A stretch of DNA of 64,000 nt from Trichomonas tenax (taxonomy: Eukaryota; Parabasalia; Trichomonadida; Trichomonadidae): NCBI GenBank assembly GCA_023091735.1, contig JALKBU010000189.1, forward strand, positions 1-64,000, given 5' to 3'. The translations under genes were made by a program, and so were the position numbers. The first letter of the stretch is position 1. Each line of letters opens with the position of its first letter. The notes beneath the pieces are model-generated. The model did not search any database and was not told the DNA's origin. It saw nothing but the letters and a program-made list of their open reading frames with translations. Of the stretch, positions 1 to 8,734 are shown piece after piece.

Positions 1-73
1 CAACAAAGATATTTATGACACTTTTTATAAAGGTGACAATTTGCCAGCGCAAAAAGCGATAATTGATTTATAA

Positions 74-127
74 AAGTGACTTTAAGGTTCCATGTCACTT
101 TTTGATGTTCACTTTTGTCATAGACTC
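74..127 (+). repeat. Dispersed repeat, left copy (inverted partner at right edge)
   Basis: About 54 bases here reappear in reverse complement at 63946-64000, with roughly two mismatches and one single-base indel. The unit contains AAGTGAC and GTCACTT separated by 13 bases, so it can fold, followed by TTCACTTTTGTCATAGACTC. It could be the end of a large repeat family or a conserved promoter block of duplicated neighbouring genes. Confidence 0.7.
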
Positions 128-660
128 GCAAAAATGGTTGAGATTTAAAAATTTGATTTTCAAATGATCCAAAGTTATCTTGAAGGTGTGTTACAAAAGC
201 AAATGTTGCCCCAATCCAGGTATTTAAATGGAGGCAATTAACATATTTGTTAATGAATTTCATTGATAATTCATTGAAATATAAATAATTAATTATTTTA
301 ACATTTTGCATGCCAAATGATGCCAATATCGAGTTTGTCAAAATGCGTAAGTATTATTATGATACACTTCCATTTCTGAGGTTCCAAAAACAAAAAGTTA
401 ATTACGTGTCAAAAATAATTATTGGTGGTTTTCCATTGAAGAAATATTGAATTAATTGCAGTCAAGATGACACAATCATTAAATTATTTCTAAACTATAA
501 TACTCCAGGAGTATTCCTTTCAATATTAACTTTTTTACCACATATCAAAAATTTTCTTGTGGTTTTATTTGATCATGAAAAGAATTATTGCAATATGTGA
601 GATGATGTGAGCACACACCCTATCTTAGTCTAACATTAAATAACTAAGATTGCTGACATT
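128..660. other. Intergenic, no gene seen
   Basis: AT-rich DNA with no supported reading frame. It holds one isolated TACGTGTCA at 403-411, a variant of the promoter motif discussed in the findings. Nothing else stands out. Confidence 0.5.
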
Positions 661-710
661 TTATGTCATGTAAATTATAAAAATGTCAAATAAAACTTTA
701 CATGACATAA
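661..710. promoter_or_regulatory. Inverted pair of TTTACATGACATAA motifs
   Basis: TTATGTCATGTAAA at 661-674 and its exact reverse complement TTTACATGACATAA at 697-710 form 14-base arms around a 22-base spacer. A further TGTCAAATA lies between them at 684-692. The pair lies about 140 bases upstream of the ATG at 850. The same 9-base core is found before several other genes in this window, so I infer a transcription factor site. Confidence 0.55.
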
Positions 711-849
711 AGATATGTTTGGCCTTGAAAAGAATTATAAACGTTCTTTTTAGTGAAATAACACTGCTGCATCATTTCCAACACTAATTAATGCATAAAA
801 ATTCTTAAAATCAGTGACGATTATTTTTTTTTTTTTAATTTTTTTAGGA

Positions 850-2316
850 ATGAGTTTTGATAATCTCTCCGACCTCGGCGAGTGTGGGCACTTTGGGAAG
901 TCCGGAGCGACTATCACTGGGTATTACAACCAACTCTCGAAAGAAAGGACATCATTGACATTGAAGATTAGAAGAGAATCTTTTAATACAATGAATACTC
1001 TTCTAAAAAGGGATTTGTCTGTTCCAAAACCTAAAATTTTAAACACTGGCAAAGATTCACCGCTTTTACAGCCAGATTATACAATAGAAGCCCTTCAATC
1101 AAACAATGAAAACACCATTTGCACATTATTAAACAACTTCATAATATATGCGCAGAGCAACATCAAAAACATTTCGAGAATAGTGTCAAATGAGAACGTT
1201 ATCATTAGTTTTTGTAATTTATATAATAGCGAGTTTAATGAAACAACAACATTGTCGCTTTACCAAGTGACAGCGATCGTATTCCAGCAGAGCAAACTGA
1301 ATAAGGTCCTCGTTGACTCAGATATAATCCCGAACATGTCATCTTTCATTATGGGCGATGAATCTGATTTAACGATTCCCCAAATTGCTCTTATTGGCTC
1401 TATTGCTGCATCATCTGTCTACGCACGCGATGCAATCTTCTGTTTTGGCATTCATACGGCTTTAATTGACAAAATTCAAAATACATCGGATGATAATGTA
1501 AAAGAGGCCGCTGGAAAGTGTTTATGTATTATATTCGGTGGCTCCCACCCACTTTCTTCAGATATTGTCCACGATTGCATTCAATCTTTAGTTCATTTAC
1601 TCGAAAACGCGCAACCATCACTGATAAAGTCGATACTCACGATATTCATTGATATGACAAACAAAGTAACAGAGACAGTTTACTTGATCTACGAGTTAGG
1701 CTTATTTCCGCTTGTTGTTCAATCAATACAAGTTCCTGAGCTCAAGGCTGTGTCGTTAGCTTTGTGCGGGAACTTGACTGTCTCGCAACCTGTTCAAGCA
1801 CGAAAATTCTTGAGTTTAGGATTAACCGATATATTATTTGGTCTTTTAAACGAAGAAGAAGACGCTCCATACGCACTATGGATACTTTCGAATCTCCTTG
1901 ACAGCATTCCAAGCCAAATACTTCCAATTCTTACAATGGAGATGATTTTGCAAGTTGTGCAAATGATAGATAACTCATCTTCAGAGTTTAAGCAGGAGGT
2001 GACGTATTTTGTCGGTACTGTCGTTATTGTGGCTGGAACTGACGTAGATCTCTTGTTTATTAGACAAGTTATAATAGACTTGATGGTAGAAATGCTTGGT
2101 TGTGGAATAGCTAATGTAGTTATCAGGTGTATAGATGCATTGCAGAGGATTGCGATTGCCGCACAAAATACAGGAAATGCAGAACAATTTGCATCATTGA
2201 TACAGACAAGCGATTTTTCTGATCGCGTTGAGGACCTTCAAGAGGATGCAGATGCTAATATTATTGATAGAGTCACTTCGCTTCAACAAATGATTGATGA
2301 AATGTCGAGCCAGTGA
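850..2316 (+). CDS. Armadillo-repeat protein, importin-alpha-like
   Basis: The predicted 488-residue protein is almost wholly made of hydrophobic alpha-helical repeats of the armadillo type, for example LKAVSLALCGNLTV and APYALWILSNLLD, which is the signature of importin alpha-like proteins. The N-terminus has a short basic stretch (KIRRESF, LLKRD) that could be a weak importin-beta-binding region. Importin alpha carries nuclear-localisation-signal cargo to the nuclear pore; that role is an inference here. The ATG at 850 is chosen because the open frame extends upstream only to a GTG at 814 through a poly-T tract. The TACATGACA motif pair and an AGTGACG element lie upstream. Another armadillo protein, such as a beta-catenin-like one, is possible. 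Confidence 0.7.
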   Translation: MSFDNLSDLGECGHFGKSGATITGYYNQLSKERTSLTLKIRRESFNTMNTLLKRDLSVPKPKILNTGKDSPLLQPDYTIEALQSNNENTICTLLNNFIIYAQSNIKNISRIVSNENVIISFCNLYNSEFNETTTLSLYQVTAIVFQQSKLNKVLVDSDIIPNMSSFIMGDESDLTIPQIALIGSIAASSVYARDAIFCFGIHTALIDKIQNTSDDNVKEAAGKCLCIIFGGSHPLSSDIVHDCIQSLVHLLENAQPSLIKSILTIFIDMTNKVTETVYLIYELGLFPLVVQSIQVPELKAVSLALCGNLTVSQPVQARKFLSLGLTDILFGLLNEEEDAPYALWILSNLLDSIPSQILPILTMEMILQVVQMIDNSSSEFKQEVTYFVGTVVIVAGTDVDLLFIRQVIIDLMVEMLGCGIANVVIRCIDALQRIAIAAQNTGNAEQFASLIQTSDFSDRVEDLQEDADANIIDRVTSLQQMIDEMSSQ

Positions 2317-2645
2317 AAATAAATTGTTTTTAATATGTTATGTTAAATATAAAGTAGTTTTGTAGCAAATTGAGTGTTTAGAAAACGTAGTTTACTCTAA
2401 TATTAAAGCAATAAACAAATTATTACATATAATACATCTTGATATAAAACTACAGTAATCCTCAATGAATATTAATAATATGTCGATGTGTGGTTAGATT
2501 TTAAAGATAATATATCAAAATGGAAAATATATTTCTTTCTTCAAGTGGTAAATTGCAAATTCTCAGATTGAATAAATGTATTGTAGATAACTTATCGTTC
2601 TGCTAATGTGGTTTGTTTGATATTATATGAGATATATTTCGATTT
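2317..2645. other. Convergent 3' intergenic region
   Basis: AT-rich spacer between two converging genes. No ORF, hairpin or repeat recognised. Confidence 0.4.
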
Positions 2646-3332
2646 TCATTGTGTTTGTGACATTGCGACTATTGAGATTCTGTGCTTGTTTTTACCTTCT
2701 AAATGATCAAGAAATTCTTTTTGGATTATTTCATTGAAATGCAAAAGAATGTTTCCAGCCTTTCCATGATTTATCGGTTGTGTTTTCCTTCCATCCAGTT
2801 CCCACAAATCACCATTAAATTCCACAAAACACGCAAAATGAGTGTCTGTTTTTCCTTCTGGGACAGCAACGTTCGATTTATTGGCTATTTTGTTGTGCAA
2901 CTCGAATAGCTCCAAATCTTTACTGATTACTTCCGCTCTTTCATCTGCATTCATTGATTTAGTTTTTTCGTAGAATCTTTCAGCCCATGAGCCTTTCTTG
3001 AACATCAAAAAGTCTCTGTTGTTCATTATAGCGTGAATCATCGCCATTGTGCCGCATAAATCTGTAACTGTTTGATGAGTGTAATATGGAATATCGATTT
3101 TTGGAGGTTCATCGTCCATGTGTCGCTTCCGTATGAAGCTGTCTTTCGGGCCGATTGGGAAAATGAAGAATATTGCTTTAACAGGTTTTGGAATAAACTC
3201 TAACATCTCTTCTTCGAAGGAAAAAACAATCGAAAATTCGACATTTGATGTCTCCACTCCGTAAGCTTCCGCTAATTCTTGAAGAATTTCGGGCTCATTT
3301 GAAACAGGAATGATTTTGATTCCTTCTGTCAT
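2646..3332 (-). CDS. Ubiquitin C-terminal hydrolase (peptidase C12)
   Basis: This 228-residue cysteine protease is the size of UCHL1/UCHL3, which cleave small adducts from the ubiquitin C-terminus in the cytosol. The catalytic set is complete: the oxyanion Gln at about residue 87 and the nucleophile Cys at about 93 (HQTVTDLCGTMAMIHA), His at about 165 (DTHFACFVEF) and Asp at about 180 (LWELDGRK). The family motif that places CGT before a conserved IHA is retained. An Inr-like TCATTA lies just upstream of the ATG on the minus strand, supporting this start. It converges on the armadillo gene to its left. Which of the UCH subtypes it matches cannot be settled by eye. Confidence 0.93.
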   Translation of the reverse strand: MTEGIKIIPVSNEPEILQELAEAYGVETSNVEFSIVFSFEEEMLEFIPKPVKAIFFIFPIGPKDSFIRKRHMDDEPPKIDIPYYTHQTVTDLCGTMAMIHAIMNNRDFLMFKKGSWAERFYEKTKSMNADERAEVISKDLELFELHNKIANKSNVAVPEGKTDTHFACFVEFNGDLWELDGRKTQPINHGKAGNILLHFNEIIQKEFLDHLEGKNKHRISIVAMSQTQ

Positions 3333-4043
3333 AATTAATGATTTGTTAATTTACCGACATCATTTGAAGAAAACATTCTTTCACTTTTCTCATATAATAT
3401 GTAGCTGATTTTATTGATATAAAATTTGAATCATTAAAAATAAATGAATTTTGGTGATAAAAATTGATTATAAATCTAAAATTAAAGCAAGCCATAGATT
3501 TAGAAATATGATAATTTTAATTAACTTGGGAAAAAAAAGAAAAACGAGAATAATTTTTGGTATTTTTTTGTATAGTTCAATTTTGATTTCTAACGATTTC
3601 ATGAACGAGAAAGAGTCTTTTTGCATTTTGAGCTATAGAGGTGATTATGAATTGAGTAACCACATATATTTCAACAGAAAAACCGTTTATTCCGCAATAT
3701 TTTGAAAAAATATTCTCATTTGTTACTATAAACTTCATAACTATGAATCATTGCACTTGCATCTGCATAGGAAGCTTATGTGCATCATAAAACAAATGAT
3801 AATTCCGAAATATTATTCGAAGTTGTAATAAAAGAACGCCAAGATACCATAGCTATGGCACGATACATTATCCTCGATTTCATGAACATGATAAGCAGTT
3901 ATCTTAGCATTTATCATTTTTGGTAATTTTGTCAAAAGTCCACTTTATTTTTCTGACACACCCCTTCAAGAAAAAAAGACGCTGGAAAAATTTTTGTTGT
4001 AATGAAGGCATCTCCTTTAAATATTGATATAACACATGAAAAA
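3333..4043. other. Divergent intergenic region between UCH and Hsp70
   Basis: AT-rich, no supported gene. An open frame at 3451-3705 has only a TTG start and biased, low-complexity composition, so I do not call it. The right part is the Hsp70 promoter region and carries a CCCCTTC run near 3961. Confidence 0.45.
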
Positions 4044-4051
4044 GAATATTC
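4044..4051. promoter_or_regulatory. Heat-shock-element-like palindrome
   Basis: GAATATTC fits the nGAAnnTTCn unit bound by heat-shock factor. It lies about 115 bases before the Hsp70 ATG. A looser GAACCTTTC follows near 4125. The assignment rests on motif match and on the nature of the gene downstream. Confidence 0.45.
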
Positions 4052-4151
4052 CTGCAAGAGAGTTCAGGCTAAATAGCATTTCACTCCGTTGGTGGGCGGC
4101 CACTCACCCTGTCAAAAAAATTGAGAACCTTTCTGTAGGTGAAATATAATC

Positions 4152-4160
4152 TCATTTTTT
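4152..4160 (+). promoter_or_regulatory. Initiator (Inr) TCATTTTTT
   Basis: TCATTTTTT ends five bases before the Hsp70 ATG. Trichomonas core promoters use an initiator of the form TCAYTW that overlaps the transcription start, usually within 20 bases of the ATG. Both sequence and placement match. Confidence 0.7.
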
Positions 4161-4164
4161 AATT

Positions 4165-6138
4165 ATGTCTGCTATTGGTATTGATCTTGGTACAACATAC
4201 TCGTGCGTAGGTGTCTTCCGCCACAACCGTGTCGATATCTTAGCCAATGATATGGGTAACAGAACAACCCCATCATATGTTGCTTTCACTGATGATGAAC
4301 GTCTTGTCGGTGATGCAGCAAAGAACCAGGCTGCAATGAACCCACGGAACACCGTTTTCGACGCAAAGCGTATGATCGGCCGCAAGTTCAGCGATCCAGT
4401 TATCCAGAAGGATATGAAGCACTGGCCGTTCAAAGTCGTCCGCAGCGATGGTGATCGTCCAAAGATCGAAGTCCAATTCAAGGGCGAAACTAAGCAGTTC
4501 TTCCCAGAAGAAATCTCTGCCATGGTCCTCGGCAAGATGAAAGAGATCTCCGAGAACATGCTCAGCGAGAAGATCACAGATGCCGTCGTCACAGTCCCAG
4601 CATACTTCAACGATGGTCAGCGCCAGGCTACGAAGGATGCAGGCGTCATCGCTGGCCTCAACGTCTTGAGAATCATCAACGAGCCAACAGCCGCTGCTAT
4701 TGCATTCGGCCTCAACGAGAAGTCCGACAAGGAACGCCACGTTCTCATCTTCGACCTTGGTGGTGGCACATTCGATGTTTCCCTCCTCGATATCGATGGT
4801 GGCATGTTCGAAGTTCGCGCTACAGCAGGTGATACACACCTCGGCGGTGAAGACTTCGACTCTCGCCTCGTCGACTACTTCGCTGACCGCTTCCAGAAGA
4901 AGTTCAAGTGCGATCTCCGCGAGTCTCCACGTGCACTCAGAACACTCCGCACAGCTTGCGAGCGTGCTAAGCGTACGATCTCAACCGCTGCTAACGCATC
5001 CATCCTTTGCGAGTCTCTCTACCAGGGCCACGACTTCCAGGATACAATCTCTCGTGCTATGTTCGAGAACCTCAACGATGAGCTCTTCCGCTCAACACTC
5101 GGTCCAGTCGCACAGGTCCTCAAGGATGCAAAGATGAGCAAGAGCGACGTCACAGATATCGTCCTCGTCGGTGGCTCATCCCGTATTCCACGTGTCCAAC
5201 AGCTCCTTCAGGAGTTCTTCAATGGCAAGCAGCCATGCCGCGGTGTCGATCCAGATGAGGCCGTCGCTTATGGTGCTGCTGTCCAGGCCGCAATCATCAA
5301 GGGCGATACATCCGAGGCCGTCAAGGACATCCTCCTTCTCGATGTTGCTCCACTTTCTCTCGGTATAGAGACAGCAGGCGAAATCATGACAGTCTTGATC
5401 CCACGTAACACAACAATTCCAGCGAAGAAGTCCAACATCTTCACAACATTCGCCGATAACCAGCCAGCAGTCACAATCAAGGTCTACGAAGGTGAGCGTT
5501 CTCGCACGCGCGATAACAACCTCCTCGGTACATTCGATCTCACAGGCATTCCACCAGCTCCACGCGGTGTCCCACAGATCGAAGTTACATTCGATGTCAA
5601 CGCTGATGGTATCATGAACGTCTCCGCTCAGGATAAGTCCACAGGCAACGTCAAGAAGATCACGATCAAGAACGACAAGGGCCGTCTTTCGCAGGCTGAT
5701 ATCGACCGCATGGTCAGCGATGCCGAGAAGTACAAGGCTCAGGATGAGGAAGTTCGTAAGAAAGTCGAAGCCAAGAACGGCCTTGAAGGTTACTGCTTCG
5801 GTGTCCGCAACTCCATCAATGGTGAACTTGGAAACAAGATTGATGCTGCTGACAAGGAAGCCATCACAAAGATCATCAACGACACACTTGCCTGGATCGA
5901 GTCCAACAACGATGCTTCAGTGGCTGACTTCGAAGCCAAGCAGAAGGAGGTCGAAGGCAATTTGATGCCACTCATGCAGAAGGCCTACCAGTCTGCTGCT
6001 GGCGGCGCTGGTGGAATGCCAGGTGGCATTGATCCAAGCATGTTCCAGAACATGGGAGGCGCTGGTGGTGCTGCTGGCGCAAACGCTGGTGCTCATCCGA
6101 GTGCTGGTGCAGGCCCTCGCGTTGAAGAAGTTGATTAA
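4165..6138 (+). CDS. Cytosolic Hsp70 chaperone
   Basis: This 657-residue protein is a full-length Hsp70: an ATP-driven chaperone that binds exposed hydrophobic peptides. The N-terminal ATPase domain carries the phosphate-binding [14 protein letters not shown], then [13 protein letters not shown] and [14 protein letters not shown]. The substrate-binding domain and helical lid follow, then a Gly/Ala-rich linker, and the protein ends in EEVD, which marks the cytosolic form that docks TPR co-chaperones. Synonymous sites are strongly biased to C, unlike most neighbours, which suggests high expression. An Inr and a possible heat-shock element lie upstream. The class B DnaJ at 35123 is a plausible partner. 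No organelle-targeting extension is seen. Confidence 0.98.
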   Translation: MSAIGIDLGTTYSCVGVFRHNRVDILANDMGNRTTPSYVAFTDDERLVGDAAKNQAAMNPRNTVFDAKRMIGRKFSDPVIQKDMKHWPFKVVRSDGDRPKIEVQFKGETKQFFPEEISAMVLGKMKEISENMLSEKITDAVVTVPAYFNDGQRQATKDAGVIAGLNVLRIINEPTAAAIAFGLNEKSDKERHVLIFDLGGGTFDVSLLDIDGGMFEVRATAGDTHLGGEDFDSRLVDYFADRFQKKFKCDLRESPRALRTLRTACERAKRTISTAANASILCESLYQGHDFQDTISRAMFENLNDELFRSTLGPVAQVLKDAKMSKSDVTDIVLVGGSSRIPRVQQLLQEFFNGKQPCRGVDPDEAVAYGAAVQAAIIKGDTSEAVKDILLLDVAPLSLGIETAGEIMTVLIPRNTTIPAKKSNIFTTFADNQPAVTIKVYEGERSRTRDNNLLGTFDLTGIPPAPRGVPQIEVTFDVNADGIMNVSAQDKSTGNVKKITIKNDKGRLSQADIDRMVSDAEKYKAQDEEVRKKVEAKNGLEGYCFGVRNSINGELGNKIDAADKEAITKIINDTLAWIESNNDASVADFEAKQKEVEGNLMPLMQKAYQSAAGGAGGMPGGIDPSMFQNMGGAGGAAGANAGAHPSAGAGPRVEEVD

Positions 6139-6653
6139 ATAAACTTTTCATGTGTAATGCTATATACAATTTTAGTTATTTCATTTATCGAAATTGTTCT
6201 TTGTTAACATAATTAAAATCATCAATTATATAGCTACACGCATGATAATATACATTGTTTTACTGAATTTTGTTGAAGTTCCATGAATAAAAACATAAAT
6301 TTCCAATTACTCAGAATTGCCAAGTTTGCAAATCCCGTGTTTAATTTGAGAGAAATATATTTCATCAATAAAGAACTTGAAGAATCTGTGCTTGACCCTT
6401 TAGATTCACCTATTATGCAAGAAATGATGTCTAAATAATCAATTAACTGCAAAATGTCATTAAATTTTAGTACTAACTGTGGCAAAACTGGGTTTGTTAT
6501 TGCTGATACTGTTCATAAGTAATTTCGTAATGAATCAAATTATTAATTAAGTTTTGTCTTTTGATTTCATAGATATTTTCTTCTTCTTTGGATTTAGAAA
6601 TTCTACTTCAAAAATGAGAAAAATATATTGATGTACTCTAATTATTATGAACA
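6139..6653. other. Convergent intergenic region
   Basis: AT-rich spacer between two converging genes. The only open frame, on the minus strand at 6234-6485, begins with TTG and resembles no family, so it is not called. Confidence 0.4.
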
Positions 6654-8132
6654 TTAATTTTCTTCTGGAGGTTCAAGTATCTCGAAAAGTTTTATAGCAT
6701 GATCAATGATTGGGTTGTCATCGATGTATTGATGGAGCGAATCATGGAACTCTTCGGTGTCTAAGATTTCATGAACGTGAGGAAAATTATGAATCAAATA
6801 AATTGCTGTTTCGCAGAAAGCTTCCATCATCTTCTTGCTGTCATCAGGGTTTTCAACAACATCAATTATAGCTGAAATAATATCATTTGTCATGTATTTT
6901 TCAACAACTTCTTTTGGTGCATTACTGAAATATAAAAGCAATATTTGAACTGACAGAATTCTTTCAGTATATGGAACGCCTTCCAAAAAATGAATAACAA
7001 TTTCATGGATGATTCCTGTTGTCTCAAAATATTGATGCATGTCAATAATAAACATGTAAATTAAATCTAATATTGTGGCTTTTGTGTCGTGATGGCCTTC
7101 ATTGAGTTCAAATTTGACCATATTAAGAAATTCGGGATTTTTAAAAATCGTTACTTCAAGATTTCGAAACTTTTCGTAATTTGAGCATCTATAGATTAAT
7201 TCATATATAGAGTTAGCAAGATAGATATCGCGACTGAGACTGGCATCATCTTCATCAATTCTGCTGTGTAACTCCATGTGAATAAGATTTAGCTTGAATA
7301 ACGTATCATGAATGTTCTGTGATAATAAAAACTCAGTACCTGTTCGGAAGCATGAAAGAAGAGATATAACTTTGATAGCTGCAGGAGTAGTGATTTGGTC
7401 ATAAGGAAGCAATAAATAGAAAACATCAGCGCCAATCTCTGGGACAAATTCTCTCTCAAACTCATTGTGGTAATCAATGGTAATCTTTAAAAAGAAATAT
7501 AATAATGCTTGAAAATAAAGCAAAATACCTCGAATTAAATAAGCATTGCTGGATGTGCGCATTATCTGAATAAGGTCTCTTGTGATATGTCCGTGAACGT
7601 CTAAGCGGAATTCGACGTTTTCTTTGGTTTTATCAGACATTAAATTATAAATTGCGGATAGAGCAATAAACTGTGTGTTACCGGTTGTAGTAGTGCATGC
7701 TTTGGCAACTTCGATCGCCAAGCCATATAGTTTTTCATCAAATTTTGAGACAAATAAGCGTTCTGCAATATTGACCAAAATAAGTAATGTTTCATCATAT
7801 GCTGAAGACTTTTGAAAGAGAATAACTAATATTTGAATAAAAATATCATTTCGAATGTCGTTAATTGGAATATTTGGATTAATAATCAAGTTTAATGATT
7901 GTTTGAGTAACTCGTTGAGATCTTGTATCGATTCAGTATTCATGTCAACGATTCCTTCTTCATTTGATCGAGAAAATTGCATTAAATTTACCAAAAAATC
8001 TTCCCAGACCATTTTTGGATTAGTAAGAATCATAGGATCGATAAATTCGGGATTTTGCGGCATTTGGACTTCAGATTGTTTGTTTGTTTGTTGAGGAACT
8101 TTATAATCATATTGCATTAAAATTTTTGACAT
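6654..8132 (-). CDS. Armadillo-like helical repeat protein, function unknown
   Basis: The 492-residue product is alpha-helical throughout with repeating hydrophobic blocks such as FIQILVILFQ, TQFIALSAIYNLM and ERILSVQILLLYF, which is the look of divergent armadillo/HEAT repeats. There is no catalytic motif, signal peptide or membrane segment. The first 40 residues are Gln/Pro-rich and probably disordered; the end is acidic (EPPEEN). Proteins of this build are a large, poorly characterised class in trichomonads. I cannot name a homologue. Codon use is AT-rich like most of the window, in contrast with Hsp70. Confidence 0.7.
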   Translation of the reverse strand: MSKILMQYDYKVPQQTNKQSEVQMPQNPEFIDPMILTNPKMVWEDFLVNLMQFSRSNEEGIVDMNTESIQDLNELLKQSLNLIINPNIPINDIRNDIFIQILVILFQKSSAYDETLLILVNIAERLFVSKFDEKLYGLAIEVAKACTTTTGNTQFIALSAIYNLMSDKTKENVEFRLDVHGHITRDLIQIMRTSSNAYLIRGILLYFQALLYFFLKITIDYHNEFEREFVPEIGADVFYLLLPYDQITTPAAIKVISLLSCFRTGTEFLLSQNIHDTLFKLNLIHMELHSRIDEDDASLSRDIYLANSIYELIYRCSNYEKFRNLEVTIFKNPEFLNMVKFELNEGHHDTKATILDLIYMFIIDMHQYFETTGIIHEIVIHFLEGVPYTERILSVQILLLYFSNAPKEVVEKYMTNDIISAIIDVVENPDDSKKMMEAFCETAIYLIHNFPHVHEILDTEEFHDSLHQYIDDNPIIDHAIKLFEILEPPEEN

Positions 8133-8335
8133 TGTAAAGCAAAATCACATCATCTTTCTGTCGTGTAAATAGTTCGAATTTTGGAAATATGACATCTAAA
8201 TATTTAAATTATTTCTTCAAATCAACCGATTTCATTGCAATTTATATTGGAAAAGAGAACAAAAAGTTATAAAAACAGGAGCCGATGTATAGATTTTATA
8301 AGAGAAAAACAAATATAACAAATAAAAAAATATAA

Positions 8336-8612
8336 TTATAATTCAAGCATTGGTTGTCTTTGCTGAATTTCCTCAATGCCTTTATTGTCTTCTGAGATAA
8401 TGCTGAAAGATAATTTAGTATCTTTTGTTGGATCCACTAAATGTTCATTTTCTGCAATGATATCTTTGAGCTTAGAAAAAGTGTGCAGAATCATCAATGA
8501 ACCTGAAAACTTCTTGGAATAATTTAGTATCTTCGACTTGAAGGAATGATCTTGCAAGTTTCCTTTCAGGAACGAGGATTTCTGTGTCTGGTAATAAATT
8601 GAACTTTCTCAT
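8336..8612 (-). pseudogene. Small gene split by a one-base frameshift in an A/T run
   Basis: From an ATG at 8612 on the minus strand a frame reads 46 residues and stops just after a run of five T (five A at 8476-8480 on the plus strand). Skipping one base of that run joins it to a second frame that continues ...HFSKLKDIIAENEHL... to a stop at 8336, giving about 91 residues in all. This is either a decayed gene or a sequencing or assembly error in the homopolymer; programmed +1 frameshifting is a remote third option. The product is acidic and helical with no family I recognise. Its start codon abuts the 40-bp tandem repeat. Confidence 0.45.
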
Positions 8613-8711
8613 TGTATATTGAAATCAAATTGCAGAAATGAGACTGAGATTTTGTATATTGAAATCAAATTGTAGAAATGAAACTGAGATTTTGTGTATT
8701 GAAATCAATTT
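8612..8711. repeat. 40-bp tandem repeat, 2.5 copies
   Basis: Copies begin at 8612, 8652 and 8692, each starting TTGTATATTGAAATCAA or a close variant, with the third copy truncated to 20 bases. Copies one and two differ at about two positions. The array fills the space between the small frameshifted gene and the 3' end of the membrane-protein gene. Confidence 0.9.
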
Positions 8712-8734
8712 CTAAGTTTTGCATTTGATTTTAT

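Noticed and set aside
814..849. Upstream extension of the armadillo gene and a possible 3' splice site (poly-T then AGG)
   Set aside because: The extension starts with GTG, and known Trichomonas introns end in ACTAACACACAG, which is absent.
3451..3705. 84-residue ORF before Hsp70
   Set aside because: Only a TTG start, low-complexity Ile/Lys/Phe content, and it lies in a promoter region.
6234..6485. 83-residue minus-strand ORF after Hsp70
   Set aside because: Starts with TTG, no family resemblance, no promoter motif.
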